From Heliopora coerulea (lineage: Eukaryota > Cnidaria > Anthozoa > Scleralcyonacea > Helioporidae), in assembly GCA_030142905.1 (NCBI GenBank), contig JASJOG010000014.1:1860001-1924000 (forward strand): a DNA stretch of 64,000 bases, read 5' to 3'. The notes below the pieces were generated by a model, which had not been told where the DNA came from, searched no databases, and saw only the letters and a list, made by a program, of their open reading frames with translations. The position numbers were made by a program, and so were the translations under genes. Positions 12,071 through 23,703 of the stretch are shown piece after piece (position 1 is the stretch's first letter; each line of letters begins with the position of its first letter).

Positions 12071-13300
12071 CATACTATTATTGTTATTATTATTATCATT
12101 ATTTCTTGACTTAACCAAATATACAATGATGCTCCAATTGCAAAAAAAAGAAGAAAAACTATAACCTAGGGCATATTGTATAACTGGCCAATGCCCTTGC
12201 CCTTTCTCCTACTACATATCCGGGTTAAGGAGGGGAGGACAATAGCTATCAAACTTCGTTAGCTAATATATGAGCATCTCTTGTCAACGGATCAGTCCTG
12301 ATAATATTTTTCTCATGATTGTTTCACTTTCCTATACTACAGATTTTTGCATCTCTCTACACGTATATTCAAGTTCTTTATCATTCTCAAACAGTTCCTT
12401 TATGTCTTCCTTCAATCGTTTTAATCCACCTCCAAAACAACCGATCACCGACGGCATTACTTTAACAGTGAAATCCTCTCGTGTTTCTCGTAATTCGAAG
12501 CACAACTGCTGATATTTTCGTATTTTCTCCCCTCTTTTCTCGTCTTTATTCGACTCTTTCGGGCAAGCCATATTTCTTTTCGCTATTGTCAAGTCGGGTC
12601 TTATTGCCTTACAGTTCATCCTCATCTCGTGTTTCCAGTCCCAATATAACTTCTTGCCGTTGTTCTCCATCACTTTCCCTTTTTCCCATCGTTCCATATA
12701 CCATTTCGTTCCTTCTGGGAGCAGTCCATTCGTTATCGTTCATCGCACCGCCAATACCTTTAAAGCGTTGTCATGTCTTTTCACATATTCCGATCCTGCT
12801 AGCTTTTTGCATCCTGCTAGTAAATGCTGAACAGTCTCTTTCCATTCTCCACATAGCCTGCATTTATCTTGATCTGTCAGTCCCTTCATTTTCTTCTATG
12901 CTCTCGTCTCGACCATCTGCTTTTGCAAGGTGAAGATCTACGCTGTTTTTCACGGATCGGTGTTGCATTTCAACCACACGTCGTCCTCTTTCTCAAGTCC
13001 AGCTGGTATTTCGCTCTGGAGCTTCTTTTCCTTGAAACTTTCAGCTTTGTTCTTACGATGTCCTTCTTTCAAGATATTCTTTAGTTTTCTCCATGCTGCT
13101 TTCCAATCGTCGTATCTATCGTTGCCTATCTTAATCTCTCCAATGTTAAACTCGACTTGCCCATTCACATTTCGCATCGCCTCCTCTGACTCTCTCTTTA
13201 CCGACATTTGCTCTTTTCTGCACTCGTTAATCCAAGAAGCTCGAATTCACTCGCTATTCGACACCGCCATGTAGCATGCAACTCTCACTTTAGTCTCGTC
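12071..13300 (-). pseudogene. LINE retrotransposon C-terminal region, frameshifted
   Basis: Several minus-strand frames together give the C-terminal half of a LINE ORF. The segment at 13207-12950 contains VEFNIGEIKIGNDRY. The segment at 12697-12332 contains MACPKESNKDEKRGEKI, then YQQLCFELRETREDFTVKVM, PSVIGCFGGGLKRLKEDIK and REMQKSV. This region follows the reverse transcriptase in this retrotransposon type. The (AAT)n tail at 12108-12071 marks the 3' end. Reverse transcriptase motifs are absent and the frames are broken, so this is a dead 5'-truncated copy. Confidence 0.7.
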
Positions 13301-13378
13301 ATATATCTATTTGAAACTTTTCAATCCTCTTCCTCCGTCTTGCCTTTTCGCGTACAATCTCTCGTCACTTGATTGCTT

Positions 13379-13512
13379 TCTGTGAAATCATTATTATTAT
13401 CATTATTATTATTATCATTATTATTATTATCATTATTATTATTATCATTATTATTATTATCATTATTATTATTATTATCATTATCATTATTATTACTATT
13501 ATCATTGTTATC
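13379..13512. repeat. (ATT/ATC)n microsatellite
   Basis: About 130 bp of ATT and ATC trinucleotides. In one frame it reads as a run of isoleucines, which is not a gene. Confidence 0.9.
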
Positions 13513-13935
13513 GATTTAAATAGAACAAAGTATAGATGTTGGAATAGACGTCAGACATACAGATAAGCAAATAATTTCCAATTAATATTTTGAGGTCGAG
13601 CGCAATAGCTTACGTGGAACTTAATAGTAATAACTACGCAGTAATCTAAGTAGAGGAATAGGCAAGAATAATGGACATAGTAGGTTTTTCTTTTTCATCA
13701 GAAAAAAAAGAATGTATCACTAAAAACAGGACAACTCATTAAATTTAGTATGTTAGTAAATATTCAATCATGCTGCAAATAAATTTTTTCCAGCAATTCC
13801 ATTGCAAGAAAAATCCGAACACAAAAACGAACAACCATCAAAAATATATTAAAAAAGTGGAAGAACATTGTTGTTGAATTCCTCATATACACTATGGACG
13901 TGAAAAAACGTTGCCAAACTAAAAATAGAACTCAC

Positions 13936-16900
13936 CGTTCCCGTCTTTCTTCTCGTCGTCCACGCAAACAACGTTTTCAATGTTTGGATTTTCAATTGCT
14001 GTCACCAGTTCCTGTTCAGTACCTAATAGCAATAATAAAAATGGTAAGATTACAAAACAAAACAAGACAATGCAAAATTCATAATCTGAATGCACGAAAA
14101 AATACGCGAATGACGCTTATGTGCTTCCATATGTACATAGAATAGTTTTGCAGGCTGTGCTCAAAAGGAAGGATTTTCTGTCGTCGGCAAGGTGCTCTCC
14201 AGATAAAAGTGGGAAAAAGTTTTATTTTGAAGTTTCATTTATCGCTCGCCCGCTGTATCCCGACGTGCAAATGTGGTAAGCTTGGACAGTCTTGCTGCGC
14301 AAAGGAAGCGGCCTGGGGGTTATTTGTTTCCAGGAGATAATTAAAAAAAAAAATTATTTTAAGTGTAAAATTTGTATACGTTAGTCCTATTTATACATGG
14401 AAAACACATTTTGAATGAAAAAGGGGTATCAAGGAACATTATTGAACGATTATTATATTTTATAGCAGCTACAGAAGCTGAATATTCCATAAACATAATA
14501 GTTTTTATATTTTGCCCTAAACTCAGGATATTTTCTTGGGATAATTGTCCCCAAGAAATTCTGTAACTCGTCTTTTTTCCCTCCAAACTTGAACGTTTAG
14601 CTAGCAACACCATTTACACTCACACCTAACCCTTACAGAAATCCCAAACTCACGCCTCATTCAAAAGAATTGAATTTACACAAAAACTTTCTATTTGTTA
14701 GGTAATCCTTCATACAGTCTTTCATCAATTTAGTTGTCCGCTGATTGCAGGTAGATGTTACCCAAGACTTGATTTATTAGTTGTTGTTCTATATAAACTA
14801 ACACCTACTCTCATGATATTAATTCAGTTAAGTCATAATTTATATATAACAATGCTACTTAGAACATCTAGCCTCGTGACATTCGAATCTGAGACTTTGT
14901 CGGCTTTTTTCTGAAACAAGAACAAAAGTATCCTGCGTTGCCCCTCCCTGCCCCCCGTCCCCTACCCCTATGAGCCTGTCACTCTTGGTTTTTCATTACA
15001 GTTGAACCTGTATATAACGGCCACCCTCGGGACTTTGAAAAGTGGCCGCTTAATACAGGATGACCGAAAATACTCCATGAGGGGCGACTTGGGCGTGGTC
15101 AAATTTCACCGGCACCTCATTCAAGAAAAGAATAAGACAAGCTGTACTATTTCAAACAATTTGTATTATAAATATAACATTTAAATGAAAGGTACTAGTA
15201 ACGATAGAATATATAAACCTAATGTCTTAAACAATTCTTTGAAAACAATTCTTTGCTTAACATACAATGTTTCTGTGACATGATATACAGCTCACAGGTT
15301 CGTAGGTAATAATTACTGCAACGTTAAAAAGTCAGACAAATACGTCTGGCGTTTCGGCTTTTGAAGCTTTTGTTTATAGAGCAAGTCGTTAACTGTCGAC
15401 ATTGTCAGTACTTTCTCGCTGAGATAAAGACATTTACGCTTCTTATTAGACATCGCGGATGAAGTAAAGTCCGAAAGTAATCACAGGCTGCGCCTTGAGC
15501 AGTATTGTTTGGGTTCAGCTAAATACTAGAACACATTTGTCGCCTTTTTGACAGCTACATCACTGGCGGAAGCTTTGAATGACACTCTGTTGTCGCTACA
15601 CTGTTACAATTCTGTCTGAAATTGAAATGTCTGTGGACCTTTTTCACGTAGATTCTTATATTTCGTGGGTACCATGCATGCATGGGAATTTGGGAGCCGA
15701 AGGTCGATGAGTTGTTTGAACTGAAACGAGAGCCGCAAAATAAAAAGACACGAATGCTGTGGCAGTTGCTCGCCAAAAACGTAATTCAAGATCAACAAGA
15801 TCTGTTTGCCGCAAGACTGCTTCAAAACCATATTCTCACCCTAACGCAATGATGGACAATTACGAAGTGATTGGTCATGTCCTTAAATTGATGGCATTAT
15901 GGCTAACCAAATTTTTGAAACGGCCAACAAACAGCGGAAAAGTTGTTGTAAAGGGCAAGCGCGTTAACAGAAGTGGAGGTTATGGCCTGGAAATCCTAGC
16001 AAGTGTACGTTTGAAGGCGATTCATTTTCAATCAAATGGCTGAAGAACAACCTAGCTAAAGTGAAGTTTCGAGTAGAGAATAGTGACACTGAACTGCATG
16101 TTAACAATCAATAAATGTTATACAGTGTAGTTATATAGGAAATGTTTTGTTTGCTCACAATGTTGACAGATCACTTGAACAGAATAAAGTCCATATAAAA
16201 TGTGTTATGTGTGTTTACCTAAATGTTCTCGGGTTTCATTTCGAGGGTGGCCGCTTAATACAAGTAAAAATAATAACAAAAGACAGACATGGGAGCGGCA
16301 AACTGTGGCCGCGGCCGCTTAATACAGGTGGTCGCTTAATACAGGTGACAAATATAGTATTTCTATAGAAAAAACTTCGGGACTTTGAAAACTGACCGCT
16401 TAAGAGAGGGTGGCCGCTTAATACAGGGCCGTTATATACATGTTCAACTGTACTTCAATCATGCTGATAACCGCATTGCATATTTCATCACGAACGACCA
16501 ATTAATTGAAACCATGAAAAGTGTGAATCGAAAAAACTGGAGAAATGTCAGAATAGATGCCTCTTTAGCTTGTTCATAATTAAGCTTCAATAGTATCCCA
16601 CATTCCCCATCCTTAATAGCTACCGGTCTGTGAATTCAAGAGTCTGGTTGAAGTTCTTGCCTTCTCAGACTGACATTCTTGTCATTAAAAATTTTTACTT
16701 GGTGTAAATTATCTCTCTGAATGGCAAACATATTACTTCGCAAAATACCCAAAGACACATTACCATGAATAATATTTGACCAATTTGGCTAATAGCAAGG
16801 AAAAGACCAACAACAGTCATGGATTTTATTGAAACAAATATTGTTGTCGGCTTGTTAAAAGAAGGAATTGCATATTTTATATAGTATAACAAAAGCTTAA

Positions 16901-17730
16901 CACTATAGGTGACAATCTTAAGAAAAATAATCTGAGCGGTAAGGACCATCACATTACTGGCTGCCTTCAAGTAGAATACGACATCTTTACCATAGTGACT
17001 CCAGGAACATACCACATGTGAATCTTTTCAAATATTTTATCGTTAAGTAATTTTAAGTCTATCTCAAATTAGTTATTCAGGTCTCACAAAGAGATCTCTC
17101 ATGGCACAACAGATCAGACAGACACACACTGAGAGCTCAAAACGTGGGTCTAAACACCGAGAATATTTTAAAAAAATACAGGCTTGTAAAGTACCACAGT
17201 GCTTCGAATGATCGATTATTCTAAACAGTGTAATGAATTATACTACATTTTGGTGTACTCAAATTAACTAATCTTGTATGTTGAGTCAAACTTAGACCCA
17301 GACCGTTGCACAGAATAAACGCCAAGATCAATATGCCTATATTTTCATAATTATGCATGCCCTGACTTCGGCTCATGTTAAGGTCGACGCTCGAAATGAA
17401 GCGAACCTTCAGCTGTTCTCACAAAGTCATAGGTGACATGTAATTGGTCGAACTGAAATAGAACAGATGTCGAACTTTTAGTGCTCCTAATTTTCGAAGT
17501 ATTTCATTTGGTTCATTAAAAACAGGACTTTTTACCAATGGCCAAGCCAAAGTTGTGGCTATTTCGCACTTTGGTAGAGAAGTACCAGATGTTGTCCAAA
17601 GCACGACCACCATTACACAGTCACCAGGGACAATTAATTAATGAAACCGAGTTTGAAAAATAATTCTGGTTTACTTACTTGTGTCCGTGCTCAGAGCCAC
17701 TTGTGAAGGAGCTTTCTCGTTTGTCGCCAT
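13936..17730 (-). CDS. Two 5' coding exons of an unrecognised gene (partial)
   Basis: Exon 1 (17730-17679) starts MATNEKAPSQVALSTDT and ends at a perfect donor CACAA|GTAAGT in phase 1. Exon 2 (14022-13936, 87 nt, phase 1 to phase 1) follows an acceptor TTGCTATTAG, reads TEQELVTAIENPNIENVVCV then DDEKKDGN, and ends at G|GTGAGT. The joined frame is open and the phases agree, which supports a real gene. The product so far is acidic and hydrophilic. I recognise no family. Later exons should lie to the left but are not identifiable among the LINE debris. The 3.7-kb intron contains a Tigger-like element. Confidence 0.5.
14999..16450. mobile_element. Tigger/pogo-like DNA transposon, degenerate
   Basis: The ends are CAGTTGAACCTGTATATAAC on the left and, reverse-complemented, CAGTTGAACATGTATATAAC on the right, each flanked by TA (14997-14998 and 16451-16452). 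TA target duplication and CAGT-starting TIRs fit the Tc1/mariner-pogo group. Several copies of GTGGCCGCTTAATACAGG lie near both ends in a subterminal arrangement. The 1452-bp interior contains only short broken frames and I could not identify a transposase. It lies in the intron between 14022 and 17679. Confidence 0.75.
16451..17678. other. Intronic sequence, nothing recognised
   Basis: Between the Tigger-like element and exon 1 of the minus-strand gene I find only AT-rich sequence. A hydrophobic 106-codon minus frame at 17015-16695 is probably a chance product of TA-rich DNA. Confidence 0.4.
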
Positions 17731-18192
17731 TATGAGTATCTCGCTAATTACTTTCTAACCGGACATATGATTCAGATAGTGGATACAATCAATACAACCT
17801 GGACTCAACCGTAAGAGTCAACCGTACTTTGGTTGCGTTGATACTGTGGTTGGACTACAAATGAGAAGAGAATATCACACTGAGCTCTAATTAGGTTTTT
17901 ATTCCTCCAAGTAAAAACAATTTGTTGTGAACAAATGCGAAGACTGTGGGGAGGAGGGACGATTGTTTGTCTCACGGACGTGAACCCAAAATGTGAATTT
18001 TATTAGAGGTGCGCAGGAGGATCTTCAAAAGTGGAAGATATGAAAAATCGTCATTGATATGTAAGTATATATAAAATACCAGTGCTTGTCAGACTGATTT
18101 AGGATTTTTCGCCACGTGCGTTCATAAGCAGGAAATTGTTGCAAATGTAAAATTAAACAAAAACGCTGCACAACGTTTTCACTAAACATAAT

Positions 18193-18534
18193 AATTATGC
18201 AAAGGTACTTACATGCAGTATAATTGCAGTTCTCCGAATACCATGTCGAACACGTAGGGATTCGTTATACATTTTCCAGAACTAGATCCAGGTCGCCACG
18301 ATTTCGAAGCCATTGTTATCAAAATGACGCCAATGGTAATAAAAGCCTTGGTCACATCCCTTCGTCAGTCTTTCCTGAACGGACTAAAAGAAAGGCAATG
18401 TTTGTGACGTAAGGGATGGGTATATGCGGTTAGATAAAAAAGGAGGAATATGGGAGGGAAACGAATCCCTACGTGTTCGACATGGTATCCGGAGAACTGC
18501 AATTATACTTCAGGTAAGTACCCTTGCATAATTT
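18193..18534. repeat. Inverted repeat derived from DIRS termini
   Basis: The arms at about 18193-18268 and 18457-18534 are near-perfect reverse complements of about 75 bp, sharing ATAATTGCAGTTCTCC, TACCATGTCGAACACGTAGG and GATTCGTT. The interior resembles the start of the DIRS gag region found near 26160 (AACTAGATCCAGGTCGCCAC). DIRS elements carry inverted terminal repeats and an internal complementary region, so this is either the complementary region of the DIRS next to it or a short non-autonomous derivative. Confidence 0.65.
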
Positions 18535-18559
18535 TTATTCTCCTTCATACCATGTCTCA

Positions 18560-19747
18560 CACTACAGGATTCATTATGCATGTTTAAAGCAACAAACATT
18601 GCTACGTTAACAAATTTATTAAAATAATATTGTTTCTTGCAAAATAACATCGGAGAACGAGCGTTGAATAGGTAATACATCCCCCAGATAAAATCATGTA
18701 AAGGTGCTTTCTTTAGACCATTCTGCAGTCTTGAATACAAAGTCGATTGATATCCCAATGGAGGATGCCTTAGACGAGGAGGTACTACGAAAACTGTGGG
18801 CATTAAAAATAATCCACTCCAGATAAGCTCAAAACTGTTCTAAGCCATCGCGCGCAAGAGTCCGTGGATATTGGTCGAAAGGGCTCAATATAGGACAGAA
18901 ACAGCCTGATTGTCCCAGCAGCCTCTCTGGAGGTCTTCGTAAGCTGTAGATACTCACAAAGGGTTAAATACAGGCATAAGGATTCGCACGTAGGAAAACA
19001 CGTTAAGACAACTTTCACCGAGTCCTTGTTGGGCCTCGATGTCTTTAGTACTCTGGATACAACAAATTTTATTGAGTATGGTGTGATGGACATGAAGGCT
19101 GTATTAAGAGAAACCAATGTTTGAAGACGTTGCACGGAGACCAGTGCCAACAATGCAGCAAGCTTTAAGGTAAAAAACTTTAATGGCTAGTAGGAGACGA
19201 CGTGCAGTATCTTCAAATATTTCAGTACGGTATCGACGTTTCAAGTAATAGCATATCGAGGAGCTGGGGGTTTCTCGTGAAACATACCCTTCAAAAGCTG
19301 GACAATAATATGGTGTTGACCCACAGCATAACCGTCAACGTGCGGTAGGATTGACAGAGCTGAACGATAACTGTTAATAGTCCGATAACCTTTGCCCGAG
19401 TCAAATTCGTGGGTTAGAAATTCGGTAATCCCACTTAAAGTTGCTCGAAAGGGATCGATTTGTTGCGTACAACACCAGTGACAGTATTGCTGCCATGCGC
19501 AACAGTATTGTTTTCGAGTTTCTGGATGCCAAGAGTTGAGAATAAAGTCGGTTGCACGCTGAGAAATGCCTGAGTTAGAGAGTTGTTGCCTGAGATATGC
19601 AATGCCGCGAGGATAAGCGAGTCTTTGAGAGGATGAAGTTCTATCCGATTGAGCGTGAGCAAGTTTTGCCGCCCTGGCAGAAGACGAGTGTCGGGTACCA
19701 ATGGTTGGTGGACCAGTATGGGGCAATGGCGATCGCCTTGTGCACAT
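18560..19747 (-). pseudogene. DIRS tyrosine recombinase, broken
   Basis: The segment at 19747-19241 holds the N-terminal core-binding domain: YLRQQLSNSGISQRATDFIL, then SWHPETRKQYCCAWQQYCHW. The segment at 19153-18803 carries the start of the catalytic domain (LALVSVQRLQTLVSLNTAFM, then RVLKTSRPN and ARWLRTVLSLSGVDYF). The C-terminal catalytic part in 18803-18560 is frameshifted. In DIRS elements this enzyme integrates the circular cDNA without leaving a target duplication. It is interrupted by frame changes and lacks an intact catalytic C-terminus. Confidence 0.8.
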
Positions 19748-19839
19748 GGTCCTCTTGAATCTTCGTGAGTACCCGGCCTAGTAGACTAAAAGGAGGGAAG
19801 TCATAAGGGACGAGATTTGTCCTGGGCGTAGTAAAGGCG

Positions 19840-20826
19840 CTATATAACCAAGCATCTGGGTCTGGTTTCCAGGATACAAAAACCGCTTTTAAAAAAATCG
19901 TTGTCGGACACAAAAAGGAATTCAGTTATTCTGCTGAACACGTCAGGGTGTAGTTTCCAATCAAACCTAGAGCAAGGTTCCCGGGATAAAAAATCTGCGC
20001 TAGAGTTCGCGCGGCCTGGTAAATAAGAGGCTTCAATCAAGCAATGGTGGTCAAGGCACCATTGCCAGGCCAGTGTAATAAGCCCATCCAAAGAAGGGAC
20101 CATTCCGACCACATTGTTGACGTAGGTCACAGCGGTTGTATTATCACAAAAGACCTTAATAATTCGAACATCATGAGAACGAATCAAACTCCGAAGACAA
20201 AGACCGCTAATAACTCAAGATAGTTTATATGCATGCCGGCCTCTGGAGGTGTCCACCTACCACTGGTATGCTGGCTTTCAATTACCGCTCTACAACCAGA
20301 TTTCGAGGCATCAGTTGTAAAGGAGACGACGTGAAGTGGTTTCCAAAGAGGAGAGCCATTATGCAGGTGACCCGATTGTGCCCACCAAAGCAAGTCGGAG
20401 AAAACGGCGGGCGTAAGTGACATCGTAACGTCGAAATTATTGTTGCCGGCCTTAAGCGTCTGTAATTTTAAATGTTCAAGAGACCGGTAGTGAAGTTTTG
20501 CCGGCAAAACCGCCCGAAAGGATGAGACAAACCGATCATCCGTGCTAGAGCTCGAACCGAACAAGTTCGTGAAGAAAGTATAGCTCTCGCTGAGTCAAAT
20601 ATTTTGGATATTTTTTTCCAGAGATAGTCCCTTTTCCGAGCATTTTAATTACTTCCTCGTTAATCGCTTCCCTTTCAGAGGAAGAGAAGCAATCCCGCGG
20701 GGGAGTGTATGAGTTCTGAAAACGTTTGTTAATAAACTCGATTTTATAACCTTGACGTATAGCTGAAAGGACCCAAGGATCCGAGATAATGCGAGTCCAA
20801 TCAGAGGCAAACAAACGTAAACGTGC
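19840..20826 (-). pseudogene. DIRS reverse transcriptase/RNase H, RT core deleted
   Basis: Just upstream of the RT domain, DWTRIISDPWVLSAIRQGYK and VIKMLGKGTIS are typical DIRS sequences. The palm domain with its catalytic aspartates is missing: the frame jumps to a segment containing AVLPAKLHYRSLEHLKL, which normally follows it. The RNase H part is well preserved: FTTDASKSGC, then TSGRWTPPEAGMHINYLELL, then VFCDNTTAVTYVNNVVG and ASYLPGRANSSADFLSR, with the DAS, E and DNTTAV acidic positions visible. The deletion means no reverse transcription from this copy. Confidence 0.8.
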
Positions 20827-21349
20827 ACCAACCTTAGCCGATTCTGTGTCTGCAGTTAAATTTACTGATTGAGGTGGCGGCTAAGGTGAGAGTTTCGTTG
20901 AGTATCCTGTCTTTGATGCAACTCCTAGTGACGATTGCGCCAAGGACGACGAGGGTCCGACCGAGGTGTCACAGGAAATTTGTCTCCCCTATAATATGTC
21001 CCCCCCGGGCCAAATTTCCTAGGAAATATGTCCCCCCAGGGGGGCCATATTTCCTAGGAAATTTGGCCCGCTCTTCGGAAATTTGTCCCCCCTAATTCGT
21101 ATACCCAGAGATCATCAAGCCATTCCAGTAGGTAAGCTTGTGAAGCTTCTTTTTGTTGCTAAAGGTGTTTAGAATTGAATAAAATTCCTAAGCATAGCTA
21201 ATGATGCACACAACAAAAAGCTGCCAAAAGCACAATGGCTTGACGCAATTTCGATGAGTCACAAACGTGGGATGACAAGCCAGCTTCTCTATATAAAGCG
21301 AAGCTGCAAAACTTTTTGTCATTGTTGCAAATATTTCAAGAAGAGTAAC

Positions 21350-23643
21350 ATGGATAACTCTCAATACGAGATCATTTATTACTATGTCACCAGAGGGGAG
21401 TACCCCGCTCAATCGTCAAAAGAGCAGGAAAGATCGATCAGGCGTATGGTACAATCAAGAAACGCCAATGATGGCTTGCATAAAAAGTTCATCACGAAAG
21501 ATGGAGTGCTCTACTTCGTTGACAAGAAGTCCGACGGCCTTGGGTTACGAGAAAGGAGAGTGGTGCGACTGGAGGAAAGTACATCCATCATTCGGGAGTG
21601 TCACGAGGCTGAGATTGGCGGAGGGCACTTCAAGTGCGATAAAACGTTTGGAAAAATTTAAGAGCGATTTTATTGGCATGGTATGATAAAGGATGTAAAG
21701 GAATACGTATCCAGCTGCGATGTCTGTCAACGAGTAGACGGTCAACTTGGAAAACAACATGCAGAGTTGCACCCAATACCCGTATCGGACGTGTGGAAAC
21801 AGGTGAGATTAACTCCCCAAAAACAATGGCGCAAAATAAATGCCTTTTGGTTGTTTCCCTATTTTATACGTACTAGCCTTACCAAAAATTCGTCTACTTT
21901 AGGTGGGCATCGACTTGATTATCAACCAAGACCAAAATAACTGGGAGGACAAACTTGATAGCGTTCTCTTCTGCTATCGCTCTTCCAAGAATGACTCCAC
22001 AAAGTACAGCCCATTCTATCTGATGTATGGTCGCGAGCCAAAGCTTCCAATAGAAATGAGAATGGAAGGTAATGCTCCTAATGGTAACCAGGGTCAGCAT
22101 GACGGTAAAGAAATCACTTTGGACGAGAAGGTTCAACAGTTACTTAAAATGAAGAAATCGGTTCATGACTTGGTTGTACAAAATAGCGACAAGGCAGAAG
22201 ATCGTCAAAAACGAAACTATGACAAGAAACATGATTCATCTAAGGTTGGTAACTTGCTCTATTTGCATCTTTAAACTTGTTTGGGTAGGATTCTTTTAAT
22301 AGAATTTAGCATGATCATATGGTGGCAACCTAAATTAATGCTGTGTGCCAGTCCAAGGACTTAAAGAAATTATTAGAGTTGTTCACACTTTAACCTATTC
22401 CTCTACAGGTTCTTGCAGTTGGCAATAAGGTTCTGGTAAGGAACATGCGGAATGTTGCCCGAAAAGGAGGAAAAATTGATACTCGTTGGACTGGCTCCTA
22501 TGTTATTGCTGCACACGTTGGAAAAGGTAGATACAGGCTTTTGGATGAACAATCTGGAAATCCTTTGAAGCAAGCAATCAACAGTTCCCGGCTTAAGAAG
22601 TACGTCGAAAGGTCAGGCCAAGATAAAGGAAATGAAGACACGACGAAAGGGAAAAGAAATGAAGACACAAGGAAAAGAAATGAAGACACAAGGAAAAGAA
22701 ATGAAGACACTAGGAAAGAGAAAAGAAATGAGGACACAGCCAAAGAGAAAGGAAATGAAGGTACAGTACGTGAATAAGTATTTATATTCTTCTTTTTTAT
22801 GGAAATAAAACACAGCTTACTAACTTTTCTGCCTAAGTAATCTTTTTGACAAATTTGAGATTTTTGCTTAATTGCACCATCCTAAATCCGAAGACTTGCT
22901 CTTAAAGACTGATTGAAACAAAAAATCTCAAATTCATCAAAAATTGACTTATGCATTAAAGTTAGTAAACTTTCGTTAGTAAAGGCGTCAAAGTTAGTAA
23001 ACTGTACAAACTGCGGTACTCTTTCGATGTTCATTTTTCAGTTTTTAACTGTTTTTAACTCCTAGGCAACGGAGCAGCGCACAAGAGCGATGTGTGGATC
23101 AAAGAACTAGGTCTGAGGAAAATGGACAACAAAATTCTACAACAGAAGAGTATGCTCAACGACAGAATTATCAATGCAGCTCAGAAGCTTATAAAGAATA
23201 AATTTCCGCAAGTCGGAGGTCTTCAAGACCCTGTGCTTTCACAGACCTCGTTCGAATGCTGTCCAGGTGAAGGCGTCCAAATATACCACACAGGAAAAAC
23301 CCACTGGATAGCGAGTGGGAACACTTATCTGAATGAAGTGTCTTTTGATCAGTCTAAGATGAGAAACCACTTATTTGGCTGCTTTGAAAGAGGTGAAATC
23401 TCCCCGTTCCCCCGTAGTTGTGGAACAGGCATGTTACGTATCAATGGACCGAATGAGTTGGTGATACAAACATTTTGTACGTGTTGTTTGCCAGAAAACG
23501 GTGATATGGTTCAATGCGATCTTTGCGACAACTGGTACCATCTTCCATGTCTGGATTTAAGTTCCTGTCCTGAGGATGATCAGGAATGGCTTTGTGACTT
23601 ATGTGCTCCGCCATCAGCAAATCGCAGTAAAAAGAATGATTAG
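21350..23643 (+). pseudogene. Ginger transposase-like protein: integrase, Ulp1-like, PHD
   Basis: Four exons join in phase: 21350-21802, 21903-22244, 22409-22760 and 23066-23643, all with GT..AG sites (acceptors TCTACTTTAG, CCTCTACAG, ACTCCTAG). Exon 1 has an HHCC integrase zinc finger (ECHEAEIGGGHFKCDKTF then SSCDVCQRV). Exon 2 starts GIDLI, then jumps to NNWEDKLDSVLFCYRSSKND, so most of the DDE catalytic core is deleted. Exon 3 carries an integrase C-terminal SH3-like region (NKVLVRNMRNVARKGGKID) and a repetitive basic-acidic tail. Exon 4 has an Ulp1-like start (MLNDRIINAAQKLI, HTGKTHWI) lacking the catalytic Cys region, then a PHD finger (FCTCCLPENGDMVQCDLCDN). One in-frame TAA at 21659 adds to the decay. 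Confidence 0.85.
22618..22760 (+). repeat. Coding minisatellite in Ginger exon 3
   Basis: A 21-bp unit AAATGAAGACACAAGGAAAA(G) is repeated three times almost perfectly and about seven times with variants of 18-24 bp. All variation keeps the frame, encoding repeats of NEDTRKR. It forms the last part of exon 3, directly before the donor at 22761. Confidence 0.85.
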
Positions 23644-23703
23644 TTTAGGAAGAGTTGAACTAAGGTTTTCATCGTTCTGGTAAATATTGCATACAGTATT
23701 TAA

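Noticed and set aside
13369..13566. 65-codon plus-strand ORF
   Set aside because: Poly-isoleucine from the ATT microsatellite.
16695..17015. Hydrophobic 106-codon minus ORF, possible membrane protein
   Set aside because: Hydrophobicity is expected from TA-rich codons. It lies within an intron and has no supporting splice sites.
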